NCBI GenBank assembly: GCA_963969595.1
Contig: OZ018410.1
Span: forward strand, 28,958,913 to 29,022,912
Length of the DNA: 64,000 nt
Direction of reading: 5' to 3'
DNA from: Neckera pumila
Lineage: Eukaryota; Streptophyta; Bryopsida; Hypnales; Neckeraceae
Numbering within the stretch: the stretch's first letter is position 1; every line of letters begins with the position of its first letter. The notes beneath the pieces were generated by a model. The model was not told the origin of the DNA and did no database searches. It saw only the letters and a program-made list of their open reading frames with translations. A program made the position numbers and the translations under genes. Positions 58,820-64,000 of this stretch are shown here, in pieces.

Positions 58820-59418
58820 AACATTAGTGGCAACAATAGGAGAAGGTTTTGGAGCATGACAAAAACGAGAATCATGTCAACAATGATATTGGTTTCTACA
58901 AAACCTTGTTATTGGAGATGTTGCTACAAACACGCCGTTCATTGTGCAACTCAGTTTCACAAACACACCATGCGTTCAATCTGATGTCCCATAAAACATC
59001 CACGCGTCTGAGACGACGTCAGAAAAAACAACACGGAAAGGTCCACGGCATTGCAGAATGCAGACTACATCCATGTCAGCCACTGCTATGCCAGAAAAAA
59101 GATAGTCCACGTCATTTTTTATAGGGGTCCATGTCACACCCACGTCAATAAGGGGTTGGATGAAAAAATTGCATGCTGGCCTTGCCTGCCCAATAGGCGC
59201 CTACGTGGAGCTCACATGGCCTCCACATGCCTTCATTTTGTGAGTTTGGAAGACCCCATTCTGTAGGACGTCAAAAAAAAACAAGCCACAAATTTGCATG
59301 TTTTTTGAGATCCTGTCACATTTTTTGCGTATCCGCCGTGACGCAATTTTAGGTGACATCAACATTGACGACGGCCATGTCAAAACAGACATCAAACGAC
59401 GTTTTTTTTGACGTTTTA
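58820..59418. other. CACTA right subterminal region
   Basis: Repeated ACGTC/GACGT words (GAGACGACGTCAG, CCACGTCATTTT, CCCACGTCAATAAGG, GGACGTCAAAA, GACGACGGCC) approach the right terminus, like those near the left end. No gene was recognised. Confidence 0.6.
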
Positions 59419-59441
59419 AAAAACGCCAATTTCTTATAGTG
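59419..59441 (-). repeat. Right terminal inverted repeat of the CACTA element
   Basis: Ends CGCCAATTTCTTATAGTG, the exact inverse of the left terminus over 23 bp, followed by target duplication TAT. Confidence 0.9.
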
Positions 59442-60262
59442 TATTAGTCCTTTTAAAATTACTAAGTAGTATTACAAAAAATATGGGGCCTCAACAAAGC
59501 CGCTAAGCCTAGTCCCTTTGTGGTGATATTATGGAAAAAAAAATTGAAAATTGATAAATGTGACGTGGTTGCATTTTGACCACGTCAGTGTTGTCGGCGC
59601 CATCAACGCCACGTCATTTTGAAAAAAAATTTAATTTTTTTTTCCTTGTAATTGCACCCCGCGGGTGCTGAAAATCACACACTCGCAGTCTTGTTGAGGC
59701 TTGAAATTTTTTATAATGAAGTATGTTTAAGATTGAAAGAAAAAATAAGTCGTTAATAGTTCTAATATGGGATTGCAACTCAATAAATTCAATAAAGAGA
59801 TTGTTCCAACAAACAAATTTAACCTTGTCAAACATTTTTTTTTGAAAAATTGTGAAAATTGCATTCAGAATTGAATCTTATAAGTTATTTTTTCAAAAAG
59901 ATGCTTTGACAGCTTAGTTTGTCCAAGAAACAAGATTGTTCATAATTTTCACAACACTAATCCAAATGGAATGAATCAAAGCTTCATATGTAGACAAAAA
60001 TAAGATCTATAAGGAAAAAAAACATTTTATTTCAAGTTTTTTTGGGGTTTTTTTTTGCCTAGTGACGTGAAAATTATGCTTAAGATGGTATAACCTTTTG
60101 CTCCCAGACACCAATTGGAATAAATTTTATATTCCCATAGAGATAATAGTTTTTTCTATTTTATAAGAAAGTTTCAAAAAATTTGCCAAAAATTGAGGTC
60201 ACAAGAACTTGCCCAAATTCCTAAGATTTTTCTTTAGGGACTCTTGGTCCTTTAGGGGTTAA
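59442..60262 (-). mobile_element. Right part of the MITE split by the CACTA element
   Basis: After TAT, CTTTTAAAATTACTAAGTA continues the type A reverse consensus. A 250-bp insertion (59,469-59,718) intervenes, then TGTTTAAGATTGAAAG, TTGCATTCAGAATTGAATC, AAAGCTTCATATGTAGAC and the end TTGGTCCTTTAGGGGTTAA at 60,262. Together with 10,516-11,758 (minus P5) it makes a copy of about 0.92 kb. Confidence 0.87.
59469..59718. mobile_element. Small TIR element, 250 bp, nested
   Basis: About 28-bp imperfect inverted termini, ATTACAAAAAATATGG then GCCTCAACAA, against TTGTTGAGGC then TTGAAATTTTTTATAAT. Flanked by AAGTA on both sides (59,464-59,468 and 59,719-59,723). Removing it restores the host MITE. 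It contains a GTGACGTGG/CCACGTCA palindrome. Confidence 0.75.
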
Positions 60263-61565
60263 AAATAGATGTTTACTTTTTATATATATGAAGACATCAC
60301 TCAAGATGTAAAATAGTCTAATATACCTTGGTTACAAATATTGCTAAGAAGATATTCTTCATATTTTTGTTTCTATGTATTTTTTAGTATTTTTCTGGCA
60401 AAACAAAAAAAGACTTAGCCTATCAACAACTATTGGCAATTACAATTAGTATTTTTCTTTAAATTTTATCAATTTTTGCTAATTTCGATTGAACATCCCA
60501 TTGGAGAACTTTGATTTATCATAGACTCACTTAATCCCCCCATTAAGAGAATCTTCAACTATAAGTAAAGACCAATAGAGTGAATGATGGCTCTTTATAA
60601 TGATTTGTATTGTATTTATAATACGTGTATTTTTAGGAAGAACTTGACCTTTGTGATTATTTGTGGAAATGTGTGCACTGTTTGTTTTTTATGTTTTGAT
60701 TGCTATTGGCTAGTTTATAGTTTGAACGGTAGCCAATCTATACAAAATAGTGAAACTAAGCTCCTTAACAATTAGGTTGCCTTGCATCAAGAAAGTTACT
60801 TTACAAGCTATCAAATTTAACAACAATTTCTAAACAAATTCCATTTGTACATATGGAGGTTCAAGGGTCATCCAATTACAACAATACATAATTCAAAAGT
60901 TGTACATTCTAAAATATGTATATGGTGTCAAATGTTGAGAAATTAGTGTGGACAACCGAATTTCAATATTTTATATAGAATTGATAAAGGTGAAATGTTG
61001 GCTAATAGAAGAAGGTAGAAATTAACCAAAGGTTCCTTCCTTGACTAATTTTATTTTTCTTAGAATACTAGAAATTCCTTCCAACAAGCATCAATATTCT
61101 AGGTTAGTGACCTACAAATTGTGATTAAATCTCCAAGATCTATATGGCTACTCCCAAATAAGCAACGAATAAATATTGGATCTTTTGGAGGTATAATGTA
61201 ATACTTATGACCCCTAAATATATCTCCCTGCAATGCGTGACAAGAAATAGTATAAGTATTGTTATCTTATAAAAGCGTCTATTTAATTAAAAAAAATTAG
61301 TGAATGATAATCAAGTTTTTTTGTTTATTGTTTTTTAAATTTATTTATTAGTGTTTTTTAGCAAATTAATTTTGTCCAACATTAAAAAAAAATAGGTTAA
61401 GAAGAATCATAAGGTGATGATCCAAAATTTCCACACATCTTCATACTAATCTAGTACAAGATCCTATACTTTTTTTTTCAGTTTTCTTTCTTAATTTTTC
61501 CTCTTTGCATTAAAGAAGGCAATTTTAGATGCTTTCCAATAGAAGATAAAGATCAAGATGTTTTA
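60263..61565. other. AT-rich intergenic DNA
   Basis: No gene or repeat boundary was recognised. Confidence 0.5.
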
Positions 61566-61676
61566 TTGAACATCATTGTTGACATAAAAATATGGGTTGT
61601 TTTATTTAATGTCCACAAAAATGCGTTCCAAAAAATAGTGAAAACATCCCAAAAAACATGAGTTTCTTTTATAGTG
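61566..61676. mobile_element. Half copy of a CACTA foldback MITE
   Basis: TTGAACATCATTGTTGACAT, GTTGTTTTATTTAATGTCC and ACAAAAATGCGT match one arm of the element at 27,201-27,438; it ends TTTCTTTTATAGTG. The other arm is missing. Confidence 0.65.
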
Positions 61677-62369
61677 CAAGTGTCAATTGCATCACTTTGT
61701 TTGCTACCATTTTGCAGCTAGATATGAATGAAAATTTTTAAATTTATTTTTCTGAAATAAAATCACATATCTACTACAAGTTGTAAAAATTTCAATTTTT
61801 TGGGGAAGAAATTAAATTACTATGAATTTTTTAAGAAAAAAATGAAAAAAATTCATATCAAATATTCAAAGTATTCAAAAAAATCTGAAGTTTTTACCAT
61901 ATATTATAGTGTAGAACATCATGGTATAAAGCAAAGTTACCATGCCATTCTAAAATTGAAAAATCAACAAACCATGGTTATAGGTCCAAAGTTCATATTG
62001 CTTTAAAATATTGAAACTTGTGAATTTCTCAAAATTTCTAATTGGAGTAGAAACTAAACTTGATTAGCTTCATTTCAGTAGTTGGACTCAAATTAAAAAA
62101 AAATCGTTTTTATGGCTCAAATTTACATCAATTTAAAATAGCAAGAAATTGTCCAAATACATTAAAAGAGTGATCTATGAATTGAGCTTCTTCTACTTTA
62201 AAAAAGTCAATAAGATCATAATGAGGGACTTTGCAATACTGTTCATTGAAAATGTACTCAAATACCCTCCAAATAAATAAATTGGATGAAAAAACATTTT
62301 TTTTTCCATCCTATAGTGCCAAGTGAAGTCATCCATTGGACACTTACTGTCTTCAACAATGCTACAAGG
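61677..62369. other. AT-rich intergenic DNA
   Basis: Nothing recognised. Confidence 0.45.
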
Positions 62370-62906
62370 TTAAGGGCCACTTCACACTATGGCTGTCCAA
62401 GTTGAGAGGCCGTGGGATTGAGTGGCCAAATTTTGTAAACAGTCCAAAGAAGTGAGCAATAAATAGGCAATAAAATATAGGCATTGGAGCCTTCGGCCTA
62501 CCATAGCGTAAAGCCTCCAAAGGCCAAGTCCAAAGTCCAAACCCTTGGCAATGAACTCCCACGGCCTCTTGATTTGGATGGCCAAGTATAAAGTCTCCCA
62601 AGCGTCAAGCCCAAAGTCCAAACTCATACCAATCTAACGGTTGAAATCTTGTAAGTTATTAAATGAACTCCCACAACCTCTTGACATTTGGGTCTCCATT
62701 TCTAGCCAATCCAAACTTTGGCTGAGAGTCCTGCGCCATGTAGGCAATTTATTGCCACTTAGGTAGTTGGAGGGCTTCGGATGACAACTTGTGCTTTTTA
62801 GTGTGAAGGGTCAATTGGCCAAACTCTTGGTTTCTTGCAATGTGATTGGTAGAAACCCACAACCTCCTCTTGATCTTTGGCCATATTAGTGTGAAGTGGC
62901 CTTTAA
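62370..62906. mobile_element. TTAA-bounded MITE with GGGCCACTTCACACTA ends
   Basis: TTAA-GGGCCACTTCACACTA at 62,370 and TAGTGTGAAGTGGCCT-TTAA at 62,906, 537 bp. The interior has imperfect repeats of GGCCAAGTCCAAAGTCCAAA and AACTCCCACGGCCTCTTGA. Its TIR is unrelated to the CCCCTAAAGG families. Non-coding. Confidence 0.75.
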
Positions 62907-64000
62907 GAAGACCGCCCAAGTGTTTTTAAAATTTTGCCCCAATCCAACCATCCGGGCCTAAAGTTTGTTTCTTTCCTTCTTGTTTTCTTGTTCCTCACTT
63001 CCATACCTTAAGATAGGTTGTTTTGTTTTCTTTATTACGTTGAGATCTCCTGGACTGTGCGTCCCCCGGTTGCGTTCTTGGTACCGTCGGAAAGCCTTCA
63101 GCAAGGAGGGGTGCACAGGCCTTGTTTCGTGACGTTTGGACCTCAGGTGTGAAAGTTATTGAATTTCGAAGTTTTTTTTTTATGGATTAGGAAATTAGGA
63201 AATTTCCTAATCCTTTTTTCTTTTGGTTGTGGCACAGGCACAGGCCCACTACACTATACCGGTAGTTCATGAATGCCCGAGCGAACTCATTGCGGCTGAG
63301 GTTGTGATCGAGTCTCCCCAATGATGACTGGCGTGCCCACTCCACTCCGTCCATTGCGGGTAAGGTAAGGTAGTGCAAATGATGAGTGTGTGGCCGTTCC
63401 TTCCCAGATGCAGCACAACTGAAGAAGCTCAGCCAAAGGCACTGGGCCTGGCAATCCCAGGAACGGAACGGAGGGAGGAATGATCGATCCTGCCGTCCAG
63501 CTAGTCCAATGAGTTAACTTCACTTTAGTTGAGTTAACCCCTAATGCACTTTGGCAGGTAACATACGGGCAGTGTCTACAAGCCCTTGGGGCGTACATTG
63601 TGCCAAAACTGTGTGTCACAGTTCAGTGTGAGGCCCATATTTTCTGTGACCAAACAGTGTGTTTAGAGGAAGATACCCTAAATTTTTCACAAGCTTTGGA
63701 GGTGTTTAAGTACTTCAAAAAAACTACAGTATAAACTTCGTATTAAAATTGGGGTTGCCTAGACAAATGGGGAATTGGGAGGAATAGAGGATCTATTGTA
63801 TGCCTAAACCATCAACATTTGTGTGCAGTGTACTGTCAGTCCTTGCTTGACGTGCAGGTGAGGTGCCGGTGTTCAGGTAACAAACTACGTTTTTGGCCAG
63901 TTTTAGGTGCAGTACTCACCATGCGATTGCATAGGTGGACTAATCAGGAGTCACTAACATTAAAAATCCAAAGGTACCCTAGCTAGCTGAAGGCCGCTTG
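62907..64000. other. Right flank, mixed composition, no supported gene
   Basis: 63,050-63,640 is more GC-rich than its surroundings, and a minus-strand frame covers 63,287-63,619. I recognise no protein family, splice signals or RNA gene. GAGTTAACCCCTAATGC at 63,531 resembles a TTAA MITE end but has no partner in the window. Confidence 0.4.

Larger units (their letters stand above)
11759..59441. mobile_element. Giant CACTA transposon, 47.7 kb, with nested insertions
   Basis: The termini are perfect 23-bp inverted repeats starting CACTATAAGAAATTGGCG, flanked by the direct repeat TAT (11,756-11,758 and 59,442-59,444); 3-bp duplications are the CACTA hallmark. A TNP2-type transposase pseudogene lies inside. 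The flanks are the two halves of one TTAA MITE, which join in register. Sequence that looks native to the CACTA element covers roughly 11.8-15.5, 18.8-20.9 and 57.5-59.4 kb. The other ~37 kb consists of LTRs, gypsy pol, MITEs and a multigene block. Whether that block was captured or inserted later is not settled. Subterminal regions are rich in ACGTC/GACGT words, possible transposase-binding repeats. Confidence 0.85.

Noticed and set aside
63287..63619. 110-codon minus-strand frame in a GC-richer patch
   Set aside because: No family recognised; composition alone can generate it.

Overview
The window looks like repeat-dense nuclear DNA of a land plant. The evidence is a TNP2-type CACTA transposase (DUF4218 and DUF4216 blocks), a Ty3/gypsy pol of plant type, a hAT transposase, AT-rich intergenic DNA, and nonsense codons mostly explained by C-to-T change at CG and CAG (CHG) sites, as expected after plant-style cytosine methylation. 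I cannot name the species. The pol and kinase-like sequences recall non-seed plants (moss, liverwort, lycophyte or fern), but that is an impression. No tRNA, rRNA, CRISPR array or intact housekeeping gene was found.

The main result is architectural. A CACTA terminal inverted repeat at 11,759 pairs with one at 59,441, both flanked by the 3-bp target duplication TAT, which defines one 47.7-kb element. It is confirmed independently: the element splits a ~0.92-kb TTAA-type MITE whose left part lies at 10,516-11,758 and whose right part lies at 59,442-60,262, and the two parts align in order to intact copies elsewhere in the window.

Layout. 1-10.5 kb: AT-rich DNA with a tandem duplication and several TTAA-bounded MITEs. 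11.8-15.5 kb: left CACTA subterminal region with ~640-bp tandem repeats. 15.3-20.9 kb: CACTA transposase pseudogene on the minus strand, split by a 3.3-kb solo LTR (A) and cut by LTR copy B. 21.9-43.1 kb: a gene-bearing block with a hAT pseudogene, two paralogous copies of an unrecognised coiled-coil protein family and a decayed kinase-like gene. Each of these has upstream clusters of a GC-rich minisatellite built on GCGACCGCGGGTC, and TTAA MITEs lie between them. 45.9-57.5 kb: inverted truncated LTR C, a diverged LTR-like stretch, a single-frame gypsy pol with eight nonsense codons, and LTR D. 57.5-59.4 kb: right CACTA subterminal region. 60.3-64 kb: flanking DNA with further MITEs.

The gypsy LTRs are unusual. 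They are 3.3 kb long and carry a ~550-codon reading frame with its own upstream TATA box; it ends ahead of a second TATA box that probably drives the retroelement. Nearly every gene here is broken, so the window is best read as a stratified record of nested transposition, with one giant CACTA element carrying a multigene block.
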